A DNA stretch of 64,000 nucleotides from Boswellia sacra (Eukaryota; Streptophyta; Magnoliopsida; Sapindales; Burseraceae). The position numbers were made by a program, and so were the translations under genes. How positions within the stretch are numbered: position 1 is the stretch's first letter; each line of letters opens with the position of its first letter. Below, piece by piece: positions 48,919 through 61,954 of the stretch. The stretch is from NCBI GenBank assembly GCA_013180625.2, contig SNVD02014772.1:62001-126000 (forward strand), given 5' to 3'. The notes under the pieces were generated by a model. That model was given only the letters and a program-made list of their open reading frames with translations. It ran no database searches and was not told the DNA's origin.

Positions 48919-49944
48919 TGATTGGGTTTTATCCTCTCGAAACTATGATGGTTACAATACACAATCACTTTTGCTTTTCTCAGAGGCCCACAAATCTAAC
49001 GCCAGTGCAATATAAAGATATTCTATTCTATATCTATTTATCTTTAATCTTGCTCTTCAACTAAACAATGCAAGTGGTTTGTGCATTAAATTCCTGAGTG
49101 ATGTTGGCTTCAATACATGCTCATAATGATCAGAATAAAACAAAGTGTAAAGAATGAACTGTGACTTTGTTCTTTGCTTCTTTTTATAAATTCGTAAAGG
49201 TTCTTCCGGAAATTAATATACCTTGCTAATTGAATTAATTTATTGCCAACCTGAAGCCATTTAAAGGTAGAATCTATTGTCTAAAGAAAAGAATCCAGGT
49301 CCGTGGCTGAAGTAAAGATGGGGTTTACCACCACTATACATACATACATACTAATATCTTTTACATAATTTTCAATATAAACTACAAGGCATTGAATGAA
49401 TATGATTTCAAATTAAAATTAAATATGATTTATATCTTTTTTAAAGTATATTAACCTTAATTATTTACGAAGAATCTGATCAATTGTTATTTATATAAAA
49501 TATTTTAATTTTATAAAAAATATTTTGCCTTGAATCGTTTTCTTATTAGATGAATTTATAAGAGAAATCTATGACTTTCTAAAATTAAAAATTATTAAAT
49601 CTTCTTTTCTTTTGGACATAGGAGAGGGAGGGGGCGTTGCATGTACATATGTTCCCATTCAAATAATAATAGAAGGAAAGCAATATATTGCTGTTGAGTG
49701 ATTACTCTAATCATTGCTCTTTGGCTTTTGGGTACAGAAGCAAACGTAGTCTTCGATAACAGTTAAACACGCCTTTTTCTCAACGTTTTCCATGAATCAA
49801 ACAAAATATTCCTCTGGTACTACGCATTATACATTAAAATGCAAGGAGTCATTTAAGAATTCCGCCGAGACTTCGCCATTGGATTTAGAACCTGCCGTAA
49901 CGTCAATATGTGTTCCTCTCATGGCTTAACTAAATTTAGAGCAC

Positions 49945-49975
<31 letters not shown>

Positions 49976-50308
49976 TATGAATTGATTATTATGTAATTTG
50001 CAATTATAATCCTTTAATCTTATTCTTTTTGTTGTAATTATAAAGTGTAAACTTTATATATCAAGTTCGTGCATTATTTTAATTTGTTCATACTATCTCT
50101 CTTTTGGGGTCTCGATTATTAGGGTAAAAATAAAATTGATTTTGTCTCTTTTTCTGGAAATATCGTAAAACTAATATATCTTTAATAAAAAATCAAAAAA
50201 TTAGAATCAAATCAACAGTATGCAAATTCTTTACTTTCATAATATTCCCGTTAAAATAACAATTTCACTCTTAGAGTATAGGTAAATAATATTGCTTCAT
50301 TATAACAC
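48919..50308. other. Upstream region of SEO gene 2 and AT-rich spacer
   Basis: Homology to the left-edge pseudogene upstream DNA continues to about 49180. An (AT)n tract lies at about 49950-49978. No gene is seen. Confidence 0.5.
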
Positions 50309-52203
50309 TTAGGGGGCGGTTGTTTTTTTTTTTTTTTCCCTATAATCTGAATGAGTCTAAATTAAATTGAAATCAATAGATCTGAATATATAAATCTGAA
50401 TGATATATTTATTTTTTCTAATTTCAACATTTGAATTAAAATGTCTAAAATTAATATTGAAGCATTTAAATGTTTATAATTTTAAATATATTATTATTAT
50501 TATACTATGACTTATTTTTTTTCTAAGGAGGCAATTGTACTTTTGTTTGAAATCTGAATAAATTTGAATTAAATCAAAATATGAATAGGTTTGAATATAA
50601 AAAATCGGAATGATATGTTTATTTTTTATTTTAATATCTGAATTGAAATGTCCGAAAACTAATAGTTTTACACATATATCCCTATTTATATATATTATTT
50701 CACTTGTGTTTTTATTTCACATAGTAAAAATATTTGCGTTTCAAAATTTATTATGAATTTAATTTATTTAAATGTGTATAATTATTGGGTAAAGAAGTTA
50801 TTTTTTTCATAGATATGGGAATATAAAAAAGAGACAAATAAAAACTAGGATATCAGGCACGACGAGAGGAGGCTGCTCAACCCTCTAAAAGAATTTAATA
50901 CATAAATAAGCTAAATGACGATGAAATAATTTAAAAAAATATAAAGATCATAATATAAAATTAGAAATAAATAATAATATTCTAAAATTAAAATATTAGG
51001 CTATGTACAAATTGGTAATAAATGAATTTCATAAGGGCATTTAAGAGAATTGAAGGAGTAATAAGTGATTCAAATATTTACATTAAGATAAAAGCTAGAG
51101 TATTTAGCTTTTTCTATTCAGATAAAAATATCTTAGATTAAGTCTTTAAGTAAAACAAAAACAAACATCATGAAAAGATCTAAAGTTTGAGAATAAGTTA
51201 GATTCATACTCAAACCAAAAAACAATCAATCCCTAAATTAGTAAAATAAAAATTTAAGTGTAATATATATGTAATTATTTAAATATGTATTATTGTATAA
51301 ATGTCACATATAAAAGATAATAAATAAATTAGATAGGGGTATTTTGAGAATAAAGGGTTATAAAAATCATTTAGACATTTGTATTCAGATAAAAGCTAAA
51401 TATTTTAGCTATTCAATTCAAATAAAAATGTCTTACATTAAGTCTTTAGTTAAAAAAAAATCATAAAAAGATTTAAAGTCTAAGGGGCCGATTGTTTTTT
51501 ATCTGAAATCTGAACAAGTCTGAATTTAATTAAGTCTGAACACATTTGAATATACAAATATGAATTATATGCTTATTTTTCATTTACTAATGTCTGATTC
51601 TAAGTCTTAAGTTATTCATTTTTCTAAGTAAAAATGTCTTAAAACTGTTGAATTGACACATATGCCTTTATTAAGTATGATATGTACATACATATATTTT
51701 ATATTTACAAGTTACATAAACGTGTGCATATAAAAATTTAATAAAGTTAAAATTGAATTATGTAAGTGATTGGTAAAAAGTAATATATTTTTAATTTATT
51801 TTCGTATAAATGATGTGCAAATATTTAAAATAAAATATATAAAAATAACCATGTAATTTTATAATATAAATAAGATAATTATAACAATATATTAATACTT
51901 ACAAAATTAAAGAAATATGAATAGTATATATAATTGGTTAGATGAGTGAATTACAATAAAAAAAGTTTATACAAAATAGGCAAAGATACAAATAATAAGG
52001 ATAATTTAGGAAATAAATAAAAAATAGACATTCAGATGTTTTACATTCAAATAAAAGTTAAAGATTTTAGTTTTTTCTATAATTAACTTAAAATATCTAA
52101 ATAACTGAGAATAAGTCATATTCAATCTTCAGATATAAAAACAATTAGCCCCTAAGAATAAGTTAAATTCAAATTTCAAACAAAAAACCATTCAACTCCT
52201 TAA
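50309..52203. mobile_element. Cluster of nested hAT-like MITEs
   Basis: At least three related AT-rich copies are present. One spans about 50309-51236 (left end TTAGGGGGCGGTTGTTTTTT; right end in reverse complement TTAGGGATTGATTGTTTTTT), with a further left end inside it at about 50524. A second starts after about 51250 and ends at 52203. A third, about 51485-52152, has ends GGGGCCGATTGTTTTTTATC and, in reverse complement, GGGGCTAATTGTTTTTATAT, and lies inside the second between AGTCTAAG and AATAAGTT. ATCTGAAATCTGAA-type words follow the ends. hAT assignment is inference; perfect 8-bp duplications were not found. Confidence 0.6.
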
Positions 52204-55200
52204 TCTTATATTTACTAAGGATGACATTATTGAGTCTCACTCACGATAGCCATCCTCATCCCTTACTTTTAAGGAGGATTAAATTGTAATAGAAAAATAA
52301 TTATATAAACAGAAGTTGAATAATTATATAAATAGAAGTTGAGAATATATATACTAGTAACTAGAAATTAAGTTATAATGCAATAGACTTCCACTAATTT
52401 TGGAAGTATATATCACATTGACTACTCATCCTCTTTTTTAATTCCAAAAAACATTTAAAATAGTGTAAAATTAATTAATTAGGACAGGTCGGGATGACAA
52501 TTCTAGCCATTGTTCTTGAATGTAGATAAAATTCTCACCCTTGCCTAATCTATGAATTAATTGATTCGGGGATGAGAGGTGGATCCCTAAATGTGGATAA
52601 GATTGCTTGAATGCACTTGATCCTTGAAAACTTTTAATATAAAAATCAAGTTTTATTTATCATAAATCTATAAAATTTAGATATATATATTTATTTATTT
52701 ATAAAGTCTAATTAACATAATACTTCATAAAATCTTATATCTCAATTTTAATTTGATATAAATGATTGAGTTGTTTATTCAAAACCCTACTTTCTAACTC
52801 TCCAACCCCCACTTCTAAATTCACCCTATTAAAAATTTTAAATTCCTCTTTCTTTCTCACTTAACCTCAATTCATTTTCAAATTACCATTTTACTTTAAT
52901 TATTAAATATAATAATACTTCTTCATTTTCAACCTATCTTAATTCTGCACAATATTCAGTTTAGAAATTCATTTTTTTTAATGTTAGCACTTTGATTAAA
53001 TATTATTATATTCAATATTGTAGCATCATTTCTTTAATTGGGTGTTCCTTGAAGATAATGGTGGCTTCAAGTTCAAGAGTTCACATATAAAGTTAGTTTC
53101 TCTAAGTAACATTTATGACTATGTTGACAACATGTTCTCAATCAATTATGTTGTCTTGGAAAACTTTTACATATATGCAGGTATAATTGGACATGAAGCT
53201 CCATAACCCAAAATGTAAAAGGAATTAGAGAAGAAGCAAAGTCTAAGCATGAAAAAGTATGAGTTTGCAATAAGAATGAAAGTCCCAAGGCATGGCAACT
53301 CTAACAATATTGAACCATTCATGTATTGAAGATTTAGATGATAAAGTAAAGAAAGTTTTCATTTGGATGGCTGTTAAATATTTTAGGATTTATAACATGT
53401 AAATTAGAATTTATTTTTACACTTTTTGGTAATTTTAGATTATAAGGATAAAATTGTCTAAATATAAATCATTAAAAATGGGGTCTAGTAAGTTAAAATA
53501 TGGGAGTTGAATAGAACTACTATACATAATTATGCGTGTGCATGTTGTGACCAAAAATTTTGGGTGGGACAAAACATAGCCCCAACTGTCCCACTCACAT
53601 TGAAAACCCGAAACCAAACCAAATAAATGAGTTTTAATTCGGTTTGGGTTAATTGGTATAAAATAAAAATAAATTTAAAAGTAGTACTATTTGCCCCCTA
53701 TTATTAAGCGAAAGACATCCTACTATTAATTATACCTCAATTAAGATTTTAAAAAGAAAATTATTTCTAATAACATCCCCCTTAATCCTAATATTATCCT
53801 TTACTTGTGAATTATTCTTCTTAAATTATTTTTTCTTTCAACACCCCATGGATATATTACTCTTTAATCTTACTATATTTTTATTCTTTAAATAAAAAGA
53901 GAATTTCTTTTTAGGAATCTATTACATATTTGTCTTTTATCCTTTATTTTATTTATTTATTTTATTTATTCTTTGGCAATCTCTCTTATTCACTATCAAT
54001 TCGTTTTAAGTCAGGATTGAAAAATTAGAATTTATATTTACCAATCTAAGAGTAATCAAAATTCATTTTAGATGTATTCTAATTTCATATTCACACAAAT
54101 CGAGTTCATAAGAGTTACATATTTTAATTTTTTTTTAATAAGGAATTGTAAGTTAACAAATTATCATTCCTCAAGTCACATAAATATGCAAATAAAACAT
54201 TGATCATTTATATATCAAAATAAGGGATAATTTCAAAAACTAGCCTCAAAATTTGGCATAATTTAAAGCAGAGAATGACTATACATCTTTTATTAATTAT
54301 ATTCTTAAAGTTGTCATACAATCATCATCTAAACATACTCTATTTAAAATTAGACTAACATACAGGGGTAATTTTGTAATAAAAATTAACTTTCCAAAAT
54401 TTCCAATTCAAAATGCTTAAATTAATGAATCAAAATTAACTAAAATAGAAGATTAAAAAATACATAAAAGCAACCAAAAAAATGCCGTGATCAAAACACC
54501 ACTCCACAAGAAGATCACTCTCACGACATCGCACTATCAGAACAAAAACACAACCAATTAAAATAGAAACTAATGACTTGCTGAAGCTGGCTCATAACTT
54601 ATTGTGAAATGCAAAAAAGGTCAACCTTTTTTTTCTTCTTTTTTTTTTTTAGTTGGTATTCAGTTCTGCTTTCCTTTGTGCTCGCTGCTTTGAATATGGA
54701 AATAGGAAATGGTACAAGTAACTATTTGACTAGTAGAAAGGCTAGAAAGCCATATATCCCTAGCAAGGAGACTAGGTCTAGAATGAGGATTGAGGCTTTA
54801 AGGGCAGATACAGGCCTGCGGGGGACAAAAGAAAAGGAATCGTGTTGAGTCCATCTCTTAAGAAAAGGTGACATGCATAGAGATTGAAGTAAGGCTTGGA
54901 CGAATTCAAAATAGTATGAGAGGAGTTATAGGCGAGTTTGGTCAAATCTCAATATCAAACCCTTAGTTTCAACCAAGAAAGATAGCAGCAAAAACAAGTT
55001 TCTATTTGATGATCGAAATCACATCACAACCAATCACACCAAAATCACTACCATCGAATGGGTTATATGCTTTCTACCATCAGCCACAAGCATTGCCATC
55101 AGGCCAACAGCAAGTACGAAGGTGGCCACAGCAGCGATGACCAAAGGATCGAGTCCTCTCTTGGGTGGCTCACTAGAGTTAGCGTGAGTCATAACCCTAA

Positions 55201-56426
55201 AACTCTAGCAACCCAGCCACCGCCACCACCACTTAAAAAACCCAGCAAGTTTAACCTAAAAATCTGGCTACCACTGACACCCCAAAAACCCAGTCACCCA
55301 ATTGCCACCAACCATCCCCTAAAATCCCAACTACTACCAACCATGAATACAAAAAAGACAAAGAGACAAGAATTAAAAAAGAAGAGGAAACGAAGAAGAA
55401 GAAGTAAAAGAAAAAGTGAGGAATTATGAAGGCAAAAAAAAAAAGAATGAGAGGTTTGTTATTTATTTTACTAAAATATATTAATTATATATATGGGTGA
55501 AAAAGTCTTTTCTTACTTCTGTTAGGGTTAAAATTGACTGTTCATGAGCTTTGGAAAATATCGGGTTTAATTGATTGAAAATGTATCATCATTCTCCGCT
55601 TTAAATTAAGCCAAAACTTGATGGTAGTTTTTGAATTATCCTATCAAAATAATTAAGTTAAATTACATAAATTATTTATCAATATTTCATTAGAATAACA
55701 AACTTCATCTTGTTCAAGTTCCCACTTTCTATCATCCCACCCAAATCAGTTATCTTCACCAACAAACCCGCCTCCATCTATTGCAAAGGACGACGACTAT
55801 GGCACACAGCCACATCGCGTGCCTCTTCTATGACCGGTCTACAATGCCTAGCTCTAAGTTTCCTTTTTATAAATAGTTAAGTGGAAACCAACTAAACAAC
55901 AGATAAGTTATGCCAAGTAGGATGTCAATTCAATTTCTAACTAAGAGATGCTTCAGTCATGTTAGATCAATTAAGATATGTATTTTGGATGATTTATTAC
56001 ACTTATTGTGAGCCTCCAGTTAACTAGAGAGAATCTTTTATAAATCTATTATTATTGTCATAGTGGAAGTTAATTCAGACTAAAGTCCAACCGTAGTTTT
56101 TATCCAATTTTGGGGTTTTTCACGTAAAATTGGTGTTTTTTTATTATGGTTGATTAATTAGCTTTCATTAATTGTTGTTGCAACTTGTGGTTGATTGAAT
56201 TTATATTATTGGCTTTGTGAAATTTTGATGAGAATACTATTTTGATCACACAAAGAGGACAATGTTTTAATTCTGTATTGTTAGCTTGGTATTAGCTTTC
56301 TCAACAGTTTTGATGGGGTCAAGAGTCAATTCTATAAGGGTTGGTCTTGAAACAATTTAGTTCATTGATATTTATTAAATCCAATATCAACAAACGAAAT
56401 TCACCCTATACTTAATACTCCAAAGT
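52204..56426. other. Intergenic, AT-rich, no gene called
   Basis: The open frames here are low-complexity: one at 54609-54848 starts in a poly-Phe run, and one at 55058-55429 is Pro- then Lys/Arg-rich. Neither has a domain I recognise. A purine-rich tract lies at 55340-55450. Confidence 0.5.
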
Positions 56427-56431
56427 AAATC

Positions 56432-58354
56432 TGTAGACACTAAATTTTTAAAGCTTGATGATGAAATGAAGATAAATGTTAAGTGATAGAAATGACTAAA
56501 ATGCCCTCGGAAGCCAAGAAAAGAAAGGTGAGAAGGAATCGATGAATTGTCTCAAAAATTGACATGTGACTTCAAAATATCACAGAAATTAATCTAGAAG
56601 GAATCTATTGATGAATCATATACCGTTGCAAATCTACGGATGTCTAGTTTTTGTAAAAATTTATGGATCAAAAATCGGAGTTGAACTTGAAAAGTTATGT
56701 ATGATCAAACAGACAAAGGTCAGAAGAGACTACACTACAAAGTACCAAAATAAGAAGAACTAAAGGGAGAACAGATGCCCGGCTGTTGATCGATAGTCGT
56801 CTGGTTGTTGGTCCCCCTAATTTTGGAATATTTTGATTCCAATCTTCCTTTTTTATTTATTTGCTTCCTTTTTTCAACTCTAACCCTCACCTATATAAAC
56901 TCCAATTGACTCACTTTTCAAGGCACACCGGTTATTGAATATAATTATCTTTTCTCTTTCTTGAAGACATGCTTGAGAATTTGAGAAGCCTTTTCCAATT
57001 CAAAGATTTGTAGGCGTCTATTGCTCTAAACTCAGAAAGGGTACGTCTTGAGAGCAATCATCTCTTCTTCTTCTTCCATTCTCGTTTATTTCTCTTACTT
57101 AGAATTAAGTATGATTAGGGTTTATTTTGATGCTTAGGAGTATGCTAGAGTTATTACGAATTATTTAATCCCTTATCTATTTTACGAGATAGATAAGTGT
57201 GTCAAGGTAAGTTCGTTTTCCTTTCTTTATTAGAATCATGTTTAGGAATTTAATTTCTTTGCGAATGTTTAGAATCATGCTTTGGAGCACATAATTAGAA
57301 TCATGTTAGAAAAATTTATAATTACTTTGGAGCATGCTAAGAAATAGCATAGAATATGTAAGAATTATCATATTGCTCTTTAAATGCTTGGATTGGACTA
57401 GAATAGCATTGTTTGATTTTGATTGTTTTCGATTGTTTGAATTAAGCTATAAATGCTATGATTAGGCTAAAAATGTCATGATCCCTTTTGAATTAATATA
57501 AATTATGTTAGAATCGTAATAGGTGGAATGTCATGGTAGAATTATCAAATCTAGGCTACAATGTCATGATTCTAGATTATGGCTTTGTATTTTGAAATAA
57601 ATGAATATATGAATATACTATGATTAGAAACATGGTTAGGATGATGTCATGAAGTGATAGTATATTCACATTGATGGTGAGGGACCATTACTTATAATGA
57701 ATGAATATATAAGTATATGCTTGAAAAGGCTTAATAGACATTGAATAGACTCACATATGGTGGTGAGCAATTCATTATCTATTGAGTCTCGAATTGACTA
57801 TTTATATTTGATATTTGAATGTGTGATTTATAGGAATGAATGAATACTATATTTGAAGTGTTAAAGTAGAATCTACTTTATTTGTTGAAGAGCAATGTAA
57901 TCCTTTCCCCTATCCACCATGTTTAAAAAGAAATGTAATCCATTCTCCTCCCTCTTCCTATGGATGAATTTGTAATTGTTATTTGATTGAATAATCATCT
58001 CACATGCTTAATAAAGATGAAATTAGAAATGTTTTTAAATTGAACAACTTAGATGGACTGTATGTCAATATGAGGTATTTTTATTTGGTATAACCTAATG
58101 TAGGCTAGATTTTGATCTGGGCGGGTTGAATGACTTGTCCCTAACTCAAACCCATCTCTGAAGGGATGAGGCTAGTTTAGGTCTTGAAGCGAGGGAACGA
58201 ATTACCCCTATTCATTCCCAATAAAAAAATTAGGTGGCAACTCCATTTCTCTAGACGTGTCCATGACTCGTTTGTGTTCTCTTAAGTTCCAAAAGAGGTT
58301 TTGACACAATGTCATAATCGCAAACACTTTGGTAGGATAAAAGCCCCGTTCACA
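56432..58354 (+). mobile_element. Solo LTR, family A, plus orientation
   Basis: The unit starts TGTAGACACTAAATTTTTAA and ends AGCCCCGTTCACA, flanked by a perfect 5-bp duplication AAATC (56427-56431 and 58355-58359). It is homologous to 1630-3670 in opposite orientation. The length is 1923 bp and no internal region adjoins it. Confidence 0.87.
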
Positions 58355-58520
58355 AAATCAAAATTCTCGTTCTTGAATGGGCCAACAACCGCGACCATCT
58401 ATGCTACCAATGATGCATGCAGTACTATTATGGTAAGTTACTTTTAATTAAAGACTAGCTAGCAAGTTATACAATAGAAGAGTATGACTTGAGTAGTCTA
58501 CATGATACATGATGTTTATT

Positions 58521-59101
58521 TGTTACAGCACTGATTCAAGGTGTACCTTTCCATGGTGCCTCTAGTGGAGTAAAAGGTTTTAAACTCATGAGTTACAAAA
58601 TCATAATTGTGCATGAGTTACAAAATTTATTTCATTTGTAAGTTACATAATTTATTAAGCACATTATGGTATAGGAGTAACACTAGTAATTATGTAGGTT
58701 ACAAAGCCGACGACACTAGTATATAAAGAGGTCTTTAGGTTCAATCACACACACTTGTTATCAAAGCCATCACTCCTTTATTTTTCAATTTAAAAGTTAT
58801 ACAATTTTGCAACTACAACTTTATAGGCTGTTTCATATTCTTCCGGTGATTGTGCTCATCGAGGAGAGTGATTGAGAGCTATTGGATTGTATTTTGGAGT
58901 TCTTGAGGACTGCTTTTCACCCACACGAAGGAGAGGACTCTTTAGCTTTAGGGCAACGTTTTACGCGTGCCTCTCAAAGCACATGCTAGATTTTTCTAAC
59001 TTGCTTTATAGTTTTATATTTGTTATTTATTTCTTTAATATATCTAAAATAATATTGATTAAGCATGCGTTATTTGGTGGATTAATACTATATTTCTAAC
59101 A
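58521..59101 (+). repeat. Probable 5' LTR of the copia element
   Basis: The unit of 581 bp starts TGTTACAGCACTG and ends TATTTCTAACA (inverted TGTTA/TAACA). A TATA box TATATAAAG lies at 58720-58728. The bases after it (ATCTAAAGCC) look like a primer-binding region for initiator tRNA-Met with an internal deletion. Identity cannot be confirmed without the 3' LTR. Confidence 0.6.
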
Positions 59102-59380
59102 ATCTAAAGCCAAAGATTACTCACTCGTTTGTTTTGATATTCATATATGTTTGATAAATTATAATTTGTTTATTCTAATTATATAATTGTGTGAGTATTT
59201 ATTATAATCTAATATTTAATTAATAAATCGTTGCTTGGTTTGATTTTTAAAAAATATATATTATTGCAAGGTGATTTATAAAGTATTTTTCTACATATCA
59301 TAATTGTTTCTTAAAGTTTGTTTTAATTCATTTAAGACTTGAAGTTATATTTGCAATAGAATAATATATTATTTAGACAA

Positions 59381-59594
59381 GAGTAATGCTACTCTTACAA
59401 ACTACTTTTATAAACTTACCCATACAAACTAACGTGGCATCCCTATATGATCACCACATCACCTATCTTAATTAATGTTATTTATTATTAGCATATATTT
59501 ATCAAATTACTGTATTTATTTATCAAATCACATCATGCAACGTCAGTTTGTATGAATGAGTTTGTAAAAGTAGTTTGTAAGAGTAGCATTACTC
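59381..59594. mobile_element. 214-bp MITE with 9-bp target duplication
   Basis: Inverted ends of about 60 bp start GAGTAATGCTACTCTTACAA, with only a few mismatches. A perfect 9-bp duplication TTTAGACAA flanks it (59372-59380 and 59595-59603). A 9-bp duplication is typical of Mutator-type elements. It sits in the leader of the copia element. A decayed relative lies at about 18360-18525. Confidence 0.87.
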
Positions 59595-59965
59595 TTTAGA
59601 CAAAGTTTGAAACTTTTAATACATTAAATTTTATTTATAAGGCTGAAGGTGACGTTACTCTTATCCTAATTATTTAAGTTTCCATTACAATTCTAAAATA
59701 TTTTTGGTACTAAAAGTTTTTATAACCTTTATTAATTAATTTATTAGTTTACAAATTCTAAACGGTTTATTTTATTTTCAAATTTAAAATATTTATTTAA
59801 TTTTTAAATGTCGATTACATATTTTTAAGTTTCTGCAAGTTGTTTAATTAGTTTTAAATTTTATTAATTACATATTGAATAATTAGCGACAATTATTTTA
59901 TATATTGTGCACAGTTTTATATTTGTTATTTCCTTTGCTTTTAGATATTTTTAGTTTAAAGAAAA

Positions 59966-61448
59966 TGAATAAGATTAAGGAAGCAAATAGTGTGTCAACC
60001 TAGTAAATTTAATGGGCAAAATTTTAGGAGATGGTAGAGACAATTGAGATATTGGTTTATTGTTCTAGGGTTTAATTTCGGCGATTGAACCAACTAGTCA
60101 ATCTAGTGAACCATCTAGTCAACCTAGTAACGAATCCATAACCGAACGAGCCTCTAGTTCCACTTTTACTTCCACTACTCAAATGTCAAAAGAGGAGATA
60201 GATTATGCCATAATAGAATATTAAGTTCTTTATCGGATCATCTTTATGACGTTTATGAGACTACCAAAAATGCCTTAGAATTGTGGAATACTCTTGAAGC
60301 TGTTTATGCGATAGAAGACACTAGTCTAGATAGATTTGTTGTTTTAAATTTTAATCTTTATAAAATGGTGGATTCTCTAAACCTATTAGAAATCAAATTC
60401 AATAGTGCCAATAACTTTTGAGAAGAATGATACCACTGTTAGTAAAGACTTTAAGGTGTCATGTTTAATAGGAAATTTACCTCCTAGTTGGTCTGATTTT
60501 TCCAAATCTTTAAAACATAGACAAGGAACTCTTTCCATGACACAATTGATTAACTTACTTACAATTGAAGAGAACAATAGAGCGGGTACTATTAATGAAA
60601 TTGAAAATACTAAGGTAAACCTAGCTAAAAACATTAGGAATTTCAAGAACAATAAGAGAAATGGCTTTCAACCTAGGAAAATGAGCTTTAAGAATAAAAA
60701 TAATCAACATAATGGGTCTAAGAATTCTAAAGGCAAAGGGTATAGGATTTGTATCATTGAGAGTTCGAAAGCTGTTGCTATTCCAGCAGATTCTTCAGTG
60801 CAAGTTGTGCCTCCTAAGGCTGCTACAGTTTTGAGCACAGAGTCAGTCTCAGATTCTGACTCTCTATCTCCTTTTGCGACCGACCAAGGTAAGCTTTTGG
60901 GTACTATCCATTGTTCAACCAGTCGCGAGGCATCTGTTTCATCAGGGCAGATAAACACAGGATAACCTCTTGAGACTTCGCCCTCCCGTTTTGAGCCTTT
61001 GAATAGGCTGAGTAATGAGGATCAATCTGATAGGGTTGATCATACTCATACAGACACCCCAGCTACCCCGGTAAAGAAGGGTAAGAAGAAGAAAAACAAG
61101 AACGGCTGAAGCTCTTGTATTTTTTTTTTTTTTATTTAGACCATTTGTGGTCATTTATCATTTATGTTGTTAAGGCCGTTTGTGGCCTTTTTACTTTGTT
61201 TTAGGTCGCTTGTGGCCTTTATTTTTGATCTTTTATTGGATTGTATGTTTAGACTTTACGTCCTTCTTGTAATTCTTGGGGTATGCCTCTCGGATTTTTG
61301 TATATTATAATTTTTTTGGATTTTTATTACTAAATAACTTTTCCAAAAAAAAAGGGATAGGATTTGTAATGTTTGTGGAAGGACTTATCATGTGGCCAAG
61401 GATTGCTATTACAAAAAGATGGAAGCTTACAAATCTAAGCCTAAGTAA
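59966..61448 (+). pseudogene. copia gag remnant, split by a LINE-derived insert
   Basis: A gag-like frame starts near 59966 and has several stops. The recognisable piece runs from about 60411 to 60735 (LIGNLPPSWSDFSKSLKHRQ, MTQLINLLTIEENNR, NKRNGFQPRKMSFKNKNN). Its zinc knuckle CNVCGRTYHVAKDCY follows the insert at about 61366-61412. Gag would form the particle and bind RNA. The apparent 186-codon open frame 60405-60965 is a chimera of gag and insert. Confidence 0.75.
60754..61353 (+). mobile_element. LINE-derived 3' fragment inserted in copia gag
   Basis: The insert of about 600 bp ends in CCAAAAAAAAA. It is flanked by a duplication of about 15-16 bp: GGGTATAGGATTTGTA (60738-60753) and GGGATAGGATTTGTA (61354-61368). 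Its last 90 bases resemble the 3' end of the LINE at 4770-7126 (GGGTATGCCTCTCGGATTTT; CTTTTCCAAAA). It carries the tail of a reading frame ending in a Lys-rich KKGKKKKNKNG just before 61090, then a 3' region with repeated GGCC.TTTGTGGCCTTT. Confidence 0.82.
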
Positions 61449-61544
61449 CATCATAAAGATCAAAATGGTCAAGTACATGTCTTAGAAGAAGGAAGTCCAA
61501 GTGAACCAAATGAACCTCTCATTAGGTATAATAATTCTAACTCT

Positions 61545-61835
61545 TTGAGTGTTAAATTTACTTATAAAAATAATGATTGGTGGTTAGATTCAGGTGCGAA
61601 TATTCATGTTTGTTTTGATAGAAGTTATTTTAAAAATTATCAGAACTCAAGTGGAGGAAGTGTGACTTTAGATAATAATACTACCACACAAGTACTTGGG
61701 ATTGGAGATATTGAATTGAAGATGACATCTGGAAAGACTTTAATTGTTAAAGAAGTGCATTATGTGCCTGAAATGAGAATAAATCTTGTTAATGGGTCTT
61801 CTTTAGTTCAACAAAGATATAAAATTGTTTTATAG
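61545..61835 (+). pseudogene. copia aspartic protease remnant
   Basis: The frame reads DWWLDSGANIHVCFDRSYF with the catalytic D-S-G, then VLGIGDIEL and VHYVPEMRINLVNGSSL, the usual copia protease pattern. It ends in a premature stop at 61833, and the downstream frame is broken. Confidence 0.85.
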
Positions 61836-61954
61836 TCCAATAGAGTTGTAATCTCTAAAAATAATGTATTTGTGGGTAAATGTTATGTTTGTGATGGCTT
61901 ATTTAAGTTGAATAATTTTTCAAGATTTTAATAAAGTTTCCAAAGTTTTTAATA

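Noticed and set aside
54609..54848. A 79-codon membrane-like protein
   Set aside because: The apparent hydrophobic start is a poly-T tract read as Phe; nothing supports translation.
55058..55429. A 123-codon Pro- and Lys-rich protein
   Set aside because: Low-complexity composition, no domain, no neighbouring gene structure, and a purine-rich tract at the end explains the Lys/Arg run.
60405..60965. A 186-codon gene
   Set aside because: It starts in copia gag and continues into the LINE-derived insert, so it is a chimera created by the insertion.
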